DNA of 64,000 bases from Bdellovibrionales bacterium GWA2_49_15 (GTDB lineage Bacteria > Bdellovibrionota > Bacteriovoracia > Bacteriovoracales > Bacteriovoracaceae): positions 164,982-228,981 of the forward strand of contig MEPP01000001.1 in the NCBI GenBank assembly GCA_001769855.1, in the 5' to 3' direction. Both the position numbers and the translations under genes were made by a program. The notes below the pieces were generated by a model. The model did not search any database. It was not told the origin of the DNA and worked only from the letters and a program-made list of their open reading frames with translations. Shown here one piece after another: positions 1 to 8,674 of this stretch. The stretch's first letter is position 1; each line of letters begins with the position of its first letter.

Positions 1-1374
1 ACTTGGGTCCGGTTCGCGACTGACCGGGCGGGTGTTTGTCAGCAGGTTGTAGGCATTGATACGCCCACCAGAGATCGTCTTTTTCCGATAGGCCCTGATC
101 GGCTCTGATGTCCGGAGCAAACGCTCCTTCACTTCAGCAACCGTGAGACCGCCCTCTTTCGAGAGAAGCAGACCTAAAACCCCTGAGACGTGAGGTGTGG
201 CCATGGATGTTCCTGAGTAAACGTCATATCCATTGTTGGTTACCGTCGAGAGAATTTTATGTCCGGGCGCTGCCACATGCACAGTTCGCTGGCCATAGGA
301 AGAGAATGAAGCCAATCCATCCCCATTTGTATGGGCCGCCACCGCGACCACATTGGGTGCTTCATAGTTTGAAGGATAGTTGGGAGTCTGATCGTTATCA
401 CTGCTGCTGTTGCCGGCCGCCGCAACGAAGAGGATTCCCTTATCACTGGCCCGTTTAATCGCATCAAACAGGGCCTCTGAACGACCGCCGCCGCCCCATG
501 AGTTGGACATGATATCCACATCTAACTTGGTGGCGTAATCGATCGCGAGTACGGCATCGGCCGTTGTTCCTGATCCGGCATCTGTCAAAAACTTCACTCC
601 CACCATTGTCACGTTGGCCATTACGCCCGCAACGCCGATACCGTTGTCATGAACCGCTCCAATCGTCCCGGAGCAATGAGTCCCGTGGCCGTGGCCATCG
701 AGAGGATCTCCATCTTTATTGGCAAAGTCATATCCGTGAACATCGTCGATATATCCGTTTTTGTCGTCGTCAACGCCGGCCTTACCATTAGCTTCGGCCT
801 CATTTGTCCACATATTGGCCTTGATATCTTCGTGGTTATAATCGATGCCAGTATCAATAATGGCGACCTTCACCCGGCGATCACCTTTGCTTATATCCCA
901 GGCGCGGAAAGCTTGAATATCGGCACCGGCCACACCGCGACTTCCATCGGGTGAGTTGTTTCCAGTGTTATTGAGTCCCCATAACTGCCCAAAGCGCGGA
1001 TCGTTGGGGGCAAGAGGTGAGTCCTCTCCTTGTGATACAAAGTTATTGTGGTGAATCGGATTTCCGACTGTGTAAATGTAGTTAGGTTCGACGTACTGAA
1101 CTCCTTCCATACTCGCGATGTTGGAAATTGTCTTACCTAAATCGGCCTTATCGCTCACCTTGATATGCACAAGTTCGCCAAATCCCACGTGGTAAGATTT
1201 GGACCATTGGGCCCCCAACCCCTTGTTCTCTGTAAAACGGGATACGTTTACCCCGTCTTTCAATTTAATAATAAGTTCCCCGGGGACATGGGGAGACTGC
1301 AAATCCACCGTTGCCATCCCCAGTAACGGGAACGCCAAGGCACACAAACCAATTCCTTTCACGGCCTTTCTCAT
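1..1374 (-). CDS. Subtilisin-like (S8) secreted serine protease, 3' end outside window
   Basis: 458 codons are open from an ATG at 1374 to the window edge, so the C-terminus is missing. Residues 1-21 look like a signal peptide. An inhibitor-type propeptide follows (ELIIKLKDG near 33-41, ending near YVEPNY at 94-99). The S8 catalytic domain shows Asp in AIIDTGID (D174), His in GHGHGTH (H230) and Ser in SGTSMATPH (S390), so the triad is intact. The family hydrolyses peptide bonds with broad specificity; with a signal peptide it should act in the periplasm or outside the cell. No SD sequence is obvious right before the ATG, but the signal peptide fixes the start well. In a predator-like genome a role in prey digestion is possible, but that is inference. 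Confidence 0.95.
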   Translation of the reverse strand, partial: MRKAVKGIGLCALAFPLLGMATVDLQSPHVPGELIIKLKDGVNVSRFTENKGLGAQWSKSYHVGFGELVHIKVSDKADLGKTISNIASMEGVQYVEPNYIYTVGNPIHHNNFVSQGEDSPLAPNDPRFGQLWGLNNTGNNSPDGSRGVAGADIQAFRAWDISKGDRRVKVAIIDTGIDYNHEDIKANMWTNEAEANGKAGVDDDKNGYIDDVHGYDFANKDGDPLDGHGHGTHCSGTIGAVHDNGIGVAGVMANVTMVGVKFLTDAGSGTTADAVLAIDYATKLDVDIMSNSWGGGGRSEALFDAIKRASDKGILFVAAAGNSSSDNDQTPNYPSNYEAPNVVAVAAHTNGDGLASFSSYGQRTVHVAAPGHKILSTVTNNGYDVYSGTSMATPHVSGVLGLLLSKEGGLTVAEVKERLLRTSEPIRAYRKKTISGGRINAYNLLTNTRPVSREPDPS

Positions 1375-1424
1375 GTTGTTACTCCTTCAACGCCTAATCA
1401 AGGCCTTCCATGGCCTCGATAAAT

Positions 1425-1441
1425 TTTTACTAATAGTAAAA
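1425..1441. promoter_or_regulatory. Short palindrome in the divergent intergenic region
   Basis: TTTTACT and AGTAAAA form a perfect 7-bp inverted repeat separated by three bases. It lies between the divergently transcribed S8 protease and PilZ-like gene. It could be an operator for either gene; nothing else supports this and no promoter elements were assigned. Confidence 0.25.
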
Positions 1442-1536
1442 GCGTATTGGTTTGCTGCACTGCTCACCCATCCTGGTAAGAATTGCCCTTTTTACTCCCC
1501 CTCCATTTTTGCCAGGCGTTAGCTTAAAATAATAAT

Positions 1537-2349
1537 ATGATTCATCGACAATCAAACGATCCCGTCCTCGTTAAAAAAATCTCCCTTCGAGTTTGGTCCC
1601 TTCGGGACGAAGTGGAGGCCCGGATCAAAGAGCATCTGGCACAGGAAAGTGGGCCGGATGGATCTACCGCGAACGAGGAAGTCACCAGCTACTTGCAAGG
1701 ATTGATCAGCGAATATACGCCCCATCCCTCTGGCTCCTCAGACATAAAATCTGAAGACAGCAAGCCGGCACTTAATCTCATCAAGGGCGGACAAGACGCT
1801 CCCCCGACCGATGATCCTGCGGCCCTTGAGGACCAGGCCCCACCGGAAGGTGCAGCACCCGTTGAAGTCGTACCAACGGAGGCAGGAGCAGAGGCGGCAA
1901 TGGCCGAACCAACCACTCCCCAACCCGACCCGGACGCCCCGATTGTGATTCGCCAAAAAACACCGGCGATTGAGGCCGCCAAGCTTTGTCACGGACGAAC
2001 TATGCTGGGCGAAATCTATATGGATAAGATGTCCTTCTTTGCTGGAAAGCGCTTTTCCGAAGGACAAGCCATTGTTATTGAATTCCTTATCCCCAAAAGA
2101 TTTATCGTCAATGCTGATGTGGTTTACTGTCGTCACTATAGTATGAAGAGCCGCATTATCAGCGGCCAGAAGCTCCCCTACAGGATCAGTGTCAAATTTA
2201 CGTTTCTGAAACCTGGAGAGCGCACCCTCCTTCGCGAATTTCTCGAATCAATTGAGCCCGATCTCACCACGGTAAAGAAGGAAGTCAAACCGAAAAAGCC
2301 CGCCAGCGAAGGCGATGGGCTCGACGACCTTGCCAACCTGGACGTGTAA
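1537..2349 (+). CDS. PilZ-like domain protein with acidic Pro/Ala linker
   Basis: 270 residues with three parts. Residues 1-60 are charged and helical, 60-145 are an acidic Ala/Pro/Glu-rich linker, and 148-255 resemble a PilZ-type beta-barrel (alternating hydrophobic strands such as AIVIEFLIPKRFIVNADVVY, then YRISVKFTFLKPGERTLLREFL). PilZ domains usually bind cyclic di-GMP through an RxxxR and a (D/N)xSxxG motif. Here the first is not evident and the second is at best MSFFAG, so ligand binding is doubtful. There is no signal peptide, so it should be cytoplasmic. The ATG at 1537 follows an AT-rich stretch without a clear SD sequence. The domain call is tentative. Confidence 0.55.
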   Translation: MIHRQSNDPVLVKKISLRVWSLRDEVEARIKEHLAQESGPDGSTANEEVTSYLQGLISEYTPHPSGSSDIKSEDSKPALNLIKGGQDAPPTDDPAALEDQAPPEGAAPVEVVPTEAGAEAAMAEPTTPQPDPDAPIVIRQKTPAIEAAKLCHGRTMLGEIYMDKMSFFAGKRFSEGQAIVIEFLIPKRFIVNADVVYCRHYSMKSRIISGQKLPYRISVKFTFLKPGERTLLREFLESIEPDLTTVKKEVKPKKPASEGDGLDDLANLDV

Positions 2350-2357
2350 TTTAAAAT

Positions 2358-2807
2358 TTATTTTGAATGTTTCTCTTCTTCCGCTGCAATGGCAAATTTT
2401 TGGGCACCGGCACGCTTAGCGGTATCCATGATGGCCATGGCCTGCCCTAGCTTGGCATTTTCATCACCTTGAAAGATCACTAAATTAGCAGACTCGGCGG
2501 CCAGCGATGACTGGATGGCCGCAAACAATTGGTCTGAATCGATTTTTTTCCCCTGAACAAATAAGGCCCCGTCGCGGTCGAGGGATACCAGCACGGACTT
2601 ACTTTCATTTTTAGCGCGGACACTTTGGGTCTTGGGAAGATCGATATCAAGCCCGGAGTCCAGAGAGACGGAGGAAGTCACCATGAAAATAATCAGAAGC
2701 ACGAGCATAATATCAATCAAAGGTGTCATGTTGATCTCGGTCTGAATAGGAGTTTGTCCCTGTTCAGAATCGTGATCGTTTAATGATGAGTTGAAAGACA
2801 CGCTCAC
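2358..2807 (-). CDS. exbD: ExbD/TolR-type biopolymer transport protein
   Basis: 149 residues with the typical layout: a cytoplasmic N-terminus, one transmembrane segment beginning INMTPLIDIMLVLLIIFMVTS (about 26-46) that carries the conserved Asp, and a periplasmic domain. It partners ExbB to form the proton-driven motor that energises TonB or a Tol/Mot-like process. The upstream exbB gene overlaps it by four bases (GTGA), so translation is coupled. The start is GTG at 2807; a second GTG two codons later (2801) has the better-spaced AGGTGAGG ribosome site and may be the real start. No tonB is next to it. Confidence 0.92.
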   Translation of the reverse strand: MSVSFNSSLNDHDSEQGQTPIQTEINMTPLIDIMLVLLIIFMVTSSVSLDSGLDIDLPKTQSVRAKNESKSVLVSLDRDGALFVQGKKIDSDQLFAAIQSSLAAESANLVIFQGDENAKLGQAMAIMDTAKRAGAQKFAIAAEEEKHSK

Positions 2808-3457
2808 CTCACCTGTTCTCTTGATGTGTTTTCCTGTTTATTTTCCTGCATGACATCCATAAAATCTTCCAGGAGATGACGGGTGCGGGCCTGCAGTTCG
2901 CCAAAACGGGTTTGAAAATAGTTGTAGAGCACAACCGCCATAACCGCCACCATGATACCGGCGGCCGTGGCAACCAAAGCTTCAGCCAGCCCCCCCGCGA
3001 CAACGTTAAAACCGCTTTTCCCAGTCGTCGCAATCGATTCGAAGGATTTAATAATCCCCACGACGGTCCCGAATAAACCAATGAACGGAGCTGATGGGCC
3101 GATCGTACCTAATATCCACATGGAACTCCGCAGATCAGCAAAGGCGTCTGCCAGTCGACGACCGACTCGAGATTTCCACATCTCAGTGTTGTCACCGGGA
3201 CCTTGTAGCATGGCTTCCATCGAGGGGCCCAGGCACTCGACCATCTGACACAGGCCTTTCGCCTCGTGAATCTTCTTTTCACTTAGAAGAGTTGGGATTT
3301 TTTGACTGACAAGCGCTAACTCTTTTTTGAAATTACGAATGGAGAGCCATTTGGCACAGGCCACCGCCCAAACCAGAAGGGAACAGATTAACAATGGCAC
3401 CATGATCAGGCCGCCCGTTTTGAGGGAAGCCATGAGATCAATACTTGAGTTGGACAT
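2804..3457 (-). CDS. exbB: ExbB/TolQ/MotA-family proton channel protein
   Basis: 217 residues. A first transmembrane segment lies near 15-37, then a long cytoplasmic loop, then two segments (roughly 105-130 and 150-178) containing the family signature around IGLFGTVVGIIKSFESIA and VAGGLAEALVATAAGIMVAV. It forms the proton-conducting ring around ExbD. The ATG at 3457 is chosen because GGAGG sits ten bases upstream; an upstream in-frame start would run through that ribosome site. It is cotranscribed with exbD. Lacking tonB alongside, the pair could drive an outer-membrane transporter, a Tol-like system or another periplasmic device. Confidence 0.92.
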   Translation of the reverse strand: MSNSSIDLMASLKTGGLIMVPLLICSLLVWAVACAKWLSIRNFKKELALVSQKIPTLLSEKKIHEAKGLCQMVECLGPSMEAMLQGPGDNTEMWKSRVGRRLADAFADLRSSMWILGTIGPSAPFIGLFGTVVGIIKSFESIATTGKSGFNVVAGGLAEALVATAAGIMVAVMAVVLYNYFQTRFGELQARTRHLLEDFMDVMQENKQENTSREQVR

Positions 3458-3604
3458 ATTTATCTTTACCTCCGGAACGTCTCTCCGCATTATTTTTCTG
3501 TGAAAAATTGCGTTTTAGAGAATCCCCTATACGGCCGTGAAGGCCCAAGCTAAAATTGGCGCTATCGTATCAACGGAAGTTACAAAAAGCGAGCATATCG
3601 TTCC

Positions 3605-4636
3605 ATGGTTAAATCCCATACTCTCTCAACCTTTCTGTTTCTCTTTTTTGTTTTATTCACTTTCACGGTGGCCCTCTATACTGATTTTTACCAAGCCCCC
3701 AAAATTGGCCAGTCGACGATTGAGGAGACCCAGCTGGTTTTTAAGGAAGGAGATTTTGAAAATATCGTTGAGATGCGATTTAAAAATCGATTGGGTGACT
3801 TTCTCCTGAATCGACCAGGCTCAGAATCCTTCGAATGGCAGCTTACCAAACCTCGAATGTTTCCGGCTTCCAGCGCCCCCATTCGCACCATTCTAGGACA
3901 GCTCTATAAGCTCAAGATTCGCAAAATTTACGAATTTGAACCCATTAACACCTATAACTTCTCCCTCGATTCACCCGTCCTGGAATTGGACTTAAAGAAC
4001 CAAGACGGAAAAACCTGGGCCATCCGTTTTGGCTTGAGCAACTCCATCGATAACTCCACCTATATTTCCGTTAATACCAAAAACGCTATTTTTCACATCG
4101 ACGGGATTAGTGAAAATTTAGAAACCATGGATCTGGCCAAGTTTATTGAATCAAAAGTCGCACCGTATCTGCCGGAGCGAGTGCAATCAATTGCCTTTTA
4201 CCGTGCCCTGAAAAGCGACAGTAATCTGATTCTTAAGGCGGTACAAAAAGGCAATAAGGAATGGTCAGACAGTGCCGGCAATCCATTGCAGGAGGACCTG
4301 GTCAATGAGCTCTTAAAAGATTTTCTCTCCATCAAGGCCCAGGCCATCTTGGATGTTATCCCGGAAAGTGCCCAAGCCAATATCACCAAGGCCAAAACCA
4401 CCCCCCAATGGACGATGGAAGTCGAACTGGCGGGCGGTACGGTTGTTGAGTACGCCATTAGCGATCTTATGGAAAAACCAATGCCTGAGCTTAAAATTGA
4501 TAAGCGCTCACATTTTTTAATTAGCGCGAAACACCTGCAGTACCCCTATTTGGTAGCAAAGGACTACTTCAAAATATGGGAGCAGCTGTCGGCCCAACGC
4601 TTAAAAAAACTCCCAATCAAAAAATTATTTTACTAA
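3605..4636 (+). CDS. DUF4340-like membrane-anchored protein
   Basis: 343 residues beginning with a signal-anchor segment (about 8-27). The body is a periplasmic-looking alpha/beta protein. Features such as WQLTKPRMFPASSAPIRTIL followed by a second repeat around residues 120-150 recall DUF4340, a family often next to gliding-type ABC transporters (GldF/GldG context). No ABC genes adjoin it here. It is divergent from exbB and convergent with the HD-GYP gene. The function is unknown; an accessory role in an envelope machine is a guess. No SD sequence is clear before the ATG at 3605. Confidence 0.6.
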   Translation: MVKSHTLSTFLFLFFVLFTFTVALYTDFYQAPKIGQSTIEETQLVFKEGDFENIVEMRFKNRLGDFLLNRPGSESFEWQLTKPRMFPASSAPIRTILGQLYKLKIRKIYEFEPINTYNFSLDSPVLELDLKNQDGKTWAIRFGLSNSIDNSTYISVNTKNAIFHIDGISENLETMDLAKFIESKVAPYLPERVQSIAFYRALKSDSNLILKAVQKGNKEWSDSAGNPLQEDLVNELLKDFLSIKAQAILDVIPESAQANITKAKTTPQWTMEVELAGGTVVEYAISDLMEKPMPELKIDKRSHFLISAKHLQYPYLVAKDYFKIWEQLSAQRLKKLPIKKLFY

Positions 4637-4648
4637 AGATCAAGCGAC

Positions 4649-6121
4649 CTAGGATGCCGCACGCTTGTGCGGAACCATGCGGGAATTGCTGGGCAGGGAG
4701 CTGTTTTTCGTAATCTTTTCCGGATCGACAAAGATCTTGATGAAGTTTTCCAAAATGACACTATTATAGCGCTTCACGAGTTCGGTATTAACTAAAATCC
4801 TTTTCAAAGTTTCCGGTGGCGCGGTTTGATCCGTGATCATGAAATGCACAAAATCATCGCACAGAGAGATGATATTGGAGATACTCAAAACCTTGTTACC
4901 CTTGAGTCCATTGGGAAAGCCGGTGCCGTTAAAGTACTCATGATGTTGCAAAATGATCTGGCGAATATTCTGCCCAATCATCAAATTATTACTCAAAATT
5001 TTATCACCAAATTCCGGATGTTTTTTATAAATCTCTAACTCAGCCTGAGACATCTGCGAGGGCCTTTTATCCACCAACTCCCTTGGCATTTTTACTTTGC
5101 CGATATCGTGGAGCAGACAGGCCAGGGCGGTAGTCTCAATCATGACCTTTGATTGCCATTCAAACTGCTTGATGATGGCCGTGGCAAAAAGAGTTACCGA
5201 GTAGGAATGAGTGTAGGCATTAGGATCGAACTCCTGAAATTCTCGCAACACCTGATAAAGGTCGGTTTGATTTTCCAGAAGCTGATACATATTCTGGGCC
5301 AGCTGCTTGCTCTCCTCTACGGCCTGGGGCTTCAGTCCCACCGAGTACACTTCCTCGATGAGCTTTTCGGCGGTGGCCTTCATCATTTTCACCTTGGCAG
5401 GCCCGCTTACTTTTTCGCTGGCAATAATTTTTGATGCCAGAAAATTGCAGTACTGAATATATTTTTGTCGATCAGCATTGTGGAAATACAAAAATTGAAC
5501 ACCCTTTTCATTTTTATATCGATTTAATCGCTCCAGGGAAAAGGTGTCGCCGGCATACAGAATTTTGACATACTTGTTTGAACCCAGCTGGATATAGACA
5601 TTAAAAAGAATTGCCTTGCCGGTATAAAACTCTTCGATTTTGACTTTGGTAAAGTTGGCGTCCGACTCGGACACCTCCATCTCCGCAGTCGACCCGGTAG
5701 GCTTGGGAATATTTTTTACTAAATCATCAATCGTCTGCTGACCTTCCAAAACATCCTTGAGCTGCTCCATGGTAAAGGGCCTGACCATCACCTCTGTGGC
5801 CCCCATCTTTACCAGTTTCTGAACATCCAAATCGTCCTTTTTGAGCATCTCCAAGCTGTCCAACATGACCACCACTCTCTGACCGGCATGCTTGGCGCGA
5901 ACAAATTTCAAAACCTCTAGTCCGGTGTGATTCTTGATGGCAAGGTTAAGGATGACAGCAAAAAACTGGCGGTTATAAAGTGACAGCTGGGCCTTCTTGC
6001 CACTATTCACCACTTCAACTTCGTACATATTTTGCTTTAAATACGCCGCGGTTGAGTCCAACCACTCATTTGATGGGTCCGCCAATAGAATCTTTAAGGC
6101 CAGAGGATTCTCCCTGAACAA
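4649..6121 (-). CDS. Pseudo-receiver plus HD-GYP-like domain protein
   Basis: 490 residues. Residues 9-125 have a CheY-like receiver fold, but the phosphoacceptor position is Asn (N59 in VILNLAIK), only one Asp of the acidic pair is present (D15), and the conserved Lys is Arg (R114 in VRPF). Phosphorylation is therefore unlikely. Residues 150-240 are an uncharacterised region. Residues 295-450 are HD-GYP-like: HDIGK (338-342) and HHE (393-395) are kept, while the DGxGYP motif reads NGTGFP (398-403). HD-GYP enzymes hydrolyse cyclic di-GMP; the Asn change leaves activity uncertain. The start is TTG at 6121 with no good SD sequence, so the N-terminus may be off by a few codons. Confidence 0.82.
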   Translation of the reverse strand: MFRENPLALKILLADPSNEWLDSTAAYLKQNMYEVEVVNSGKKAQLSLYNRQFFAVILNLAIKNHTGLEVLKFVRAKHAGQRVVVMLDSLEMLKKDDLDVQKLVKMGATEVMVRPFTMEQLKDVLEGQQTIDDLVKNIPKPTGSTAEMEVSESDANFTKVKIEEFYTGKAILFNVYIQLGSNKYVKILYAGDTFSLERLNRYKNEKGVQFLYFHNADRQKYIQYCNFLASKIIASEKVSGPAKVKMMKATAEKLIEEVYSVGLKPQAVEESKQLAQNMYQLLENQTDLYQVLREFQEFDPNAYTHSYSVTLFATAIIKQFEWQSKVMIETTALACLLHDIGKVKMPRELVDKRPSQMSQAELEIYKKHPEFGDKILSNNLMIGQNIRQIILQHHEYFNGTGFPNGLKGNKVLSISNIISLCDDFVHFMITDQTAPPETLKRILVNTELVKRYNSVILENFIKIFVDPEKITKNSSLPSNSRMVPHKRAAS

Positions 6122-6242
6122 GGCAACTTACCCATATTTTATCGGGATTTACGAAGCCAGGGCTTAGGAAAAAATACAACCCAGGTAGGCCTGTCTGAGA
6201 CCTATTTTGAGGAATAGTTGACTTGATTAAAGAGGTAGAAAC

Positions 6243-6419
6243 CTACTTAATTTCTTTATGCAAAGTATGTTTACGCAGGTGCGGATTATACTTCTTCATT
6301 TCCAAACGATCGGGAGTCGTCTTTTTATTTTTGGTAGTTGTATAGCGTGATGGAGTTTTCCCATCCTTTCTTGCTTCAGTACACTCTAAAGTCACAATCA
6401 CTCGGGGCCCCTTTGCCAT
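6243..6419 (-). CDS. rpmG: 50S ribosomal protein L33
   Basis: 58 residues, beginning [16 protein letters not shown] and ending [10 protein letters not shown], the usual length and sequence for bacterial L33. The protein sits near the E site of the large subunit. Only one Cys (in LECTEA) is present, so this is the form without the two CxxC zinc-binding pairs. The ATG at 6419 is preceded by TGGAGGATTGT, a strong ribosome site. It is divergent from the 91-residue gene at 6535 and lies about 0.5 kb from the type-B L31 gene. Confidence 0.96.
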   Translation of the reverse strand: MAKGPRVIVTLECTEARKDGKTPSRYTTTKNKKTTPDRLEMKKYNPHLRKHTLHKEIK

Positions 6420-6481
6420 ACAATCCTCCAGCAACGCCATCAGTTATTCACGGGGAGGAAACATAACCAATTAAAAGCACG

Positions 6482-6510
6482 TTGACAATAGGGTGGGTGC
6501 TACGTTTATA
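6482..6510 (+). promoter_or_regulatory. Sigma70-type promoter
   Basis: A perfect TTGACA (6482-6487) is followed after 17 bases by TTTATA (6505-6510). Transcription would begin near 6516-6518, just ahead of the ribosome site GAGAGG at 6523-6528. The position implies that the downstream gene starts at TTG 6535 rather than at the GTG at 6493, which lies inside the promoter. Confidence 0.6.
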
Positions 6511-6534
6511 GTCTTTATTAACGAGAGGTTCATC

Positions 6535-6810
6535 TTGAATAGAGTGAGATTAGAAAATTGGAATTTTTGCTGCTACCAGACTTCACGACAGCGCGCCTTT
6601 ATCTCAATGGGGGGCGAACATGCCGAAAGCGGAGAAATAAAGTTTGTTTACTTCGCCACAGTAACCGAGCTAGAGGGGCAGGAGATCTATCAGCGCGCCT
6701 TTCACGACCTTGCGGATGCCATCACATTTTTAAATCAAACCTATGGCCACTGGCCTTTTCTCGATCTGACCGTTCCGAAATCGGGGTGTAGTACTTGCCA
6801 CGCCCACTAA
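6535..6810 (+). CDS. Small hypothetical protein with C-terminal CxxCxxH
   Basis: 91 residues, not recognised. The N-terminal half alternates strand-like segments (KFVYFATVTELEGQEIYQRA), and the protein ends SGCSTCHAH, a CxxC followed by two His that could bind a metal. There is no signal peptide. TTG at 6535 is chosen as start because GAGAGG lies six bases upstream and a sigma70 promoter ends at 6510. It sits between two small ribosomal protein genes, so a link to ribosome or metal homeostasis is conceivable but unproven. Confidence 0.6.
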   Translation: MNRVRLENWNFCCYQTSRQRAFISMGGEHAESGEIKFVYFATVTELEGQEIYQRAFHDLADAITFLNQTYGHWPFLDLTVPKSGCSTCHAH

Positions 6811-6917
6811 ATTATTGTTCTTAGTTGACTGCAACCCCTTAATAATTCTTGACGAATCGGGTCCTTTTTGGGAAATTACCGCGCTTATAAGTATATCTAT
6901 CCAAGCGAGAGGTTCGT

Positions 6918-7187
6918 ATGAAAGAGGGTATCCATCCAGAATATCGTGCTGTTGTTTTCCAGGACGTATCTGGCGATTTTGCGTTCTTAACCCGTTCGAC
7001 AATTAAAACTCAGGAAACTGTGAAATGGGCAGACGGTAAGGAATATCCTTGTGTAAAAGTGGACATTTCCTCGGCCACTCACCCCTTCTATACTGGCAAG
7101 GCAAAAATCCTTGACTCCGAAGGACGTATTGAAAAATTTAGGAAGAAATTTGGCAACGCCTATGCAGGTGGCAAGCCAGCTAAATAA
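6918..7187 (+). CDS. rpmE2: 50S ribosomal protein L31, type B
   Basis: 89 residues starting [20 protein letters not shown], with [13 protein letters not shown] and a [12 protein letters not shown]-terminus, matching type-B L31. This form lacks the CxxC zinc motif of the standard protein; one Cys (YPCVKV) remains. L31 bridges the two ribosomal subunits. The ribosome site GAGAGG lies seven bases before the ATG. In several bacteria type-B L31 and Cys-less L33 replace their zinc-binding versions under zinc limitation through Zur; no Zur box was recognised here. A terminator-like hairpin overlaps the stop codon. Confidence 0.96.
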   Translation: MKEGIHPEYRAVVFQDVSGDFAFLTRSTIKTQETVKWADGKEYPCVKVDISSATHPFYTGKAKILDSEGRIEKFRKKFGNAYAGGKPAK

Positions 7188-7208
7188 GTCACTTGCCCTG
7201 TGACTTTT
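7186..7208 (+). terminator. Probable rho-independent terminator of the L31 gene
   Basis: AAGTCAC (7186-7192) pairs with GTGACTT (7200-7206) across a seven-base loop, and the T run continues to 7208. The stem begins in the stop codon. It is short, so moderate confidence. Confidence 0.5.
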
Positions 7209-7254
7209 ACCTATCCTATTGCACCAAATTCCACTACTGATTAAAATCTCGCCC

Positions 7255-7713
7255 ATGAAAAAGGTGATTGCGGCCCTTATTATTCTTCCCCTATTAAGCT
7301 GGTCTATATGGCAATATTTATCGCAACCGATTGTGGTTGAGGAAGATGCCGTGGCAGAAATCTCGTCCTCCATCCAACCCCTGGAAAGACAGCTTTCACC
7401 GGCCCCCACGACTCGCGCCCCGCAGAAGCTGCAACATTTTGAAGAAAAATTGGAACGATTAGAAGAAAAGTATATGGGACGGCTGGAAATCTTGGCCCGC
7501 CTCCTCGAAGCCCATCATCTTCAAGGCCTCTCCATCGGAGATGATATGCCTCACAATCTCCCAGGCCCAGTGGAGGATGCATGGAAATCCTATTTAACGG
7601 CGCTGACACAACTTGAAAAGCTCAAGGCCGAGGAACATGAAATTGAGGAAGATTTTATCAAAATGGCCCATCAGGGGATTTCTCTCACACTGATCGAATC
7701 AGCTCCGAATTAA
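7255..7713 (+). CDS. Hypothetical protein with N-terminal membrane anchor and coiled coil
   Basis: 152 residues, not recognised. MKKVIAALIILPLLSWSIW is a signal or anchor sequence with no clear cleavage site. A coiled-coil-prone stretch rich in Glu, Lys and Leu follows (about 60-85), then a second helical region near 120-140. It is probably a periplasm-facing anchored protein. The ATG at 7255 is chosen because it begins the signal segment. It is convergent with the next gene, one base separating the two stop codons. No function can be assigned. Confidence 0.6.
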   Translation: MKKVIAALIILPLLSWSIWQYLSQPIVVEEDAVAEISSSIQPLERQLSPAPTTRAPQKLQHFEEKLERLEEKYMGRLEILARLLEAHHLQGLSIGDDMPHNLPGPVEDAWKSYLTALTQLEKLKAEEHEIEEDFIKMAHQGISLTLIESAPN

Positions 7714-7714
7714 C

Positions 7715-8443
7715 TTATCGGGACGTGGCCTTGGGTCCACCACCACCACCTGATTCCTCGCCACCGCCCTCATGACCGCTGCCACTGCCATCTCTGCCAT
7801 CATTCACACGAGTGGCATTGCTTGCGCCGGCCGGAAGTGCATGCTGACCGTCTGATCTGGCCTTAAAATCTCGTGATTCGATACACGCAGGGGTTGTGAA
7901 TGCCTGGGCGCGTTCACCGCCACGGACACAAAATTTTATAATTTTTTGCCTGGCCCTCTCAAGACTCTTGGTCCTGGATTTGAAGTGCAGATTGACCGCT
8001 TCACAATTAAAACCAGAATCAACCGCATAATCGATCACATCCCCTTGCAGAAGTACCATGCCGACAAAACCCATTCCAGTCAAAGTTCGACCGGGACAAC
8101 GCTCTTGGGAGGCGAATAATTTTCGCTTTAAACTACATGTAAATTGATCTGCGGTTTTAGTCCACTGATAGCGACACTGGGCCGAATCGCCAAAGTCAGT
8201 ATCGCGATTCCCCATGCACTCGTCTACCGCTTCACATTTCGACTGGGTATTAGGGATGCCATCTGATACGCAGGTGTCCCGTCGAACCAGACATTGCTTT
8301 AATGTTTCACATGTCAACCGCACATCACGAACGAAGAGATCGGCATCTCTCAAGGCCTCCTCACACTTGGGGCCACTGGCAAAGGCCGGTTGCCACATCA
8401 GGGAGAACAGGAGAATAAAACTGCAAAAAAATATTTTACCCAT
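7715..8443 (-). CDS. Secreted Cys-rich hypothetical protein with Gly/Ser tail
   Basis: 242 residues. The signal peptide (about 1-23, ending PAFA) is followed by a domain with a dozen or so Cys residues, spaced as in CETLKQCLVRRDTC and CEAVDEC, which probably form disulfides in the periplasm. The last 35 residues are a low-complexity Gly/Ser/Glu tail. I do not recognise the family. The ATG at 8443 is supported by GAGGTGGC just upstream; the longer frame adds residues that do not look like a signal. A role in the envelope is all that can be suggested. Confidence 0.65.
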   Translation of the reverse strand: MGKIFFCSFILLFSLMWQPAFASGPKCEEALRDADLFVRDVRLTCETLKQCLVRRDTCVSDGIPNTQSKCEAVDECMGNRDTDFGDSAQCRYQWTKTADQFTCSLKRKLFASQERCPGRTLTGMGFVGMVLLQGDVIDYAVDSGFNCEAVNLHFKSRTKSLERARQKIIKFCVRGGERAQAFTTPACIESRDFKARSDGQHALPAGASNATRVNDGRDGSGSGHEGGGEESGGGGGPKATSR

Positions 8444-8674
8444 ATGCCACCTCACCCGTGTTCTTATCGGGAAATGAGCTGTGTATATTGAATAAGTCCT
8501 CATCATAGGGCGAGTTCAGCCACAAATTCAACTAGTTACAGTGATAATCATTTTTTAAGAAATGGGATACCGAGTTTTTAATTTTTGAAAAACACAATCC
8601 GTACAAAACAGGCCCCTTTTCATGCCTCACCTTCTGAAGTTCAAGCATAATTCACAGAACATCGGGAGGTTGGA

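Noticed and set aside
195..954. Plus-strand open frames across the S8 protease
   Set aside because: The intact subtilisin triad on the minus strand accounts for this DNA; the plus-strand frames have no family features.
1689..2136. Antisense open frames across the PilZ-like gene
   Set aside because: The frames arise from the Ala/Pro-rich linker. There is no ribosome site, and the plus-strand gene explains the sequence.
6493..6534. Upstream GTG start for the small protein at 6535
   Set aside because: The GTG lies inside the TTGACA/TTTATA promoter, and GAGAGG six bases before TTG 6535 fits the start better.
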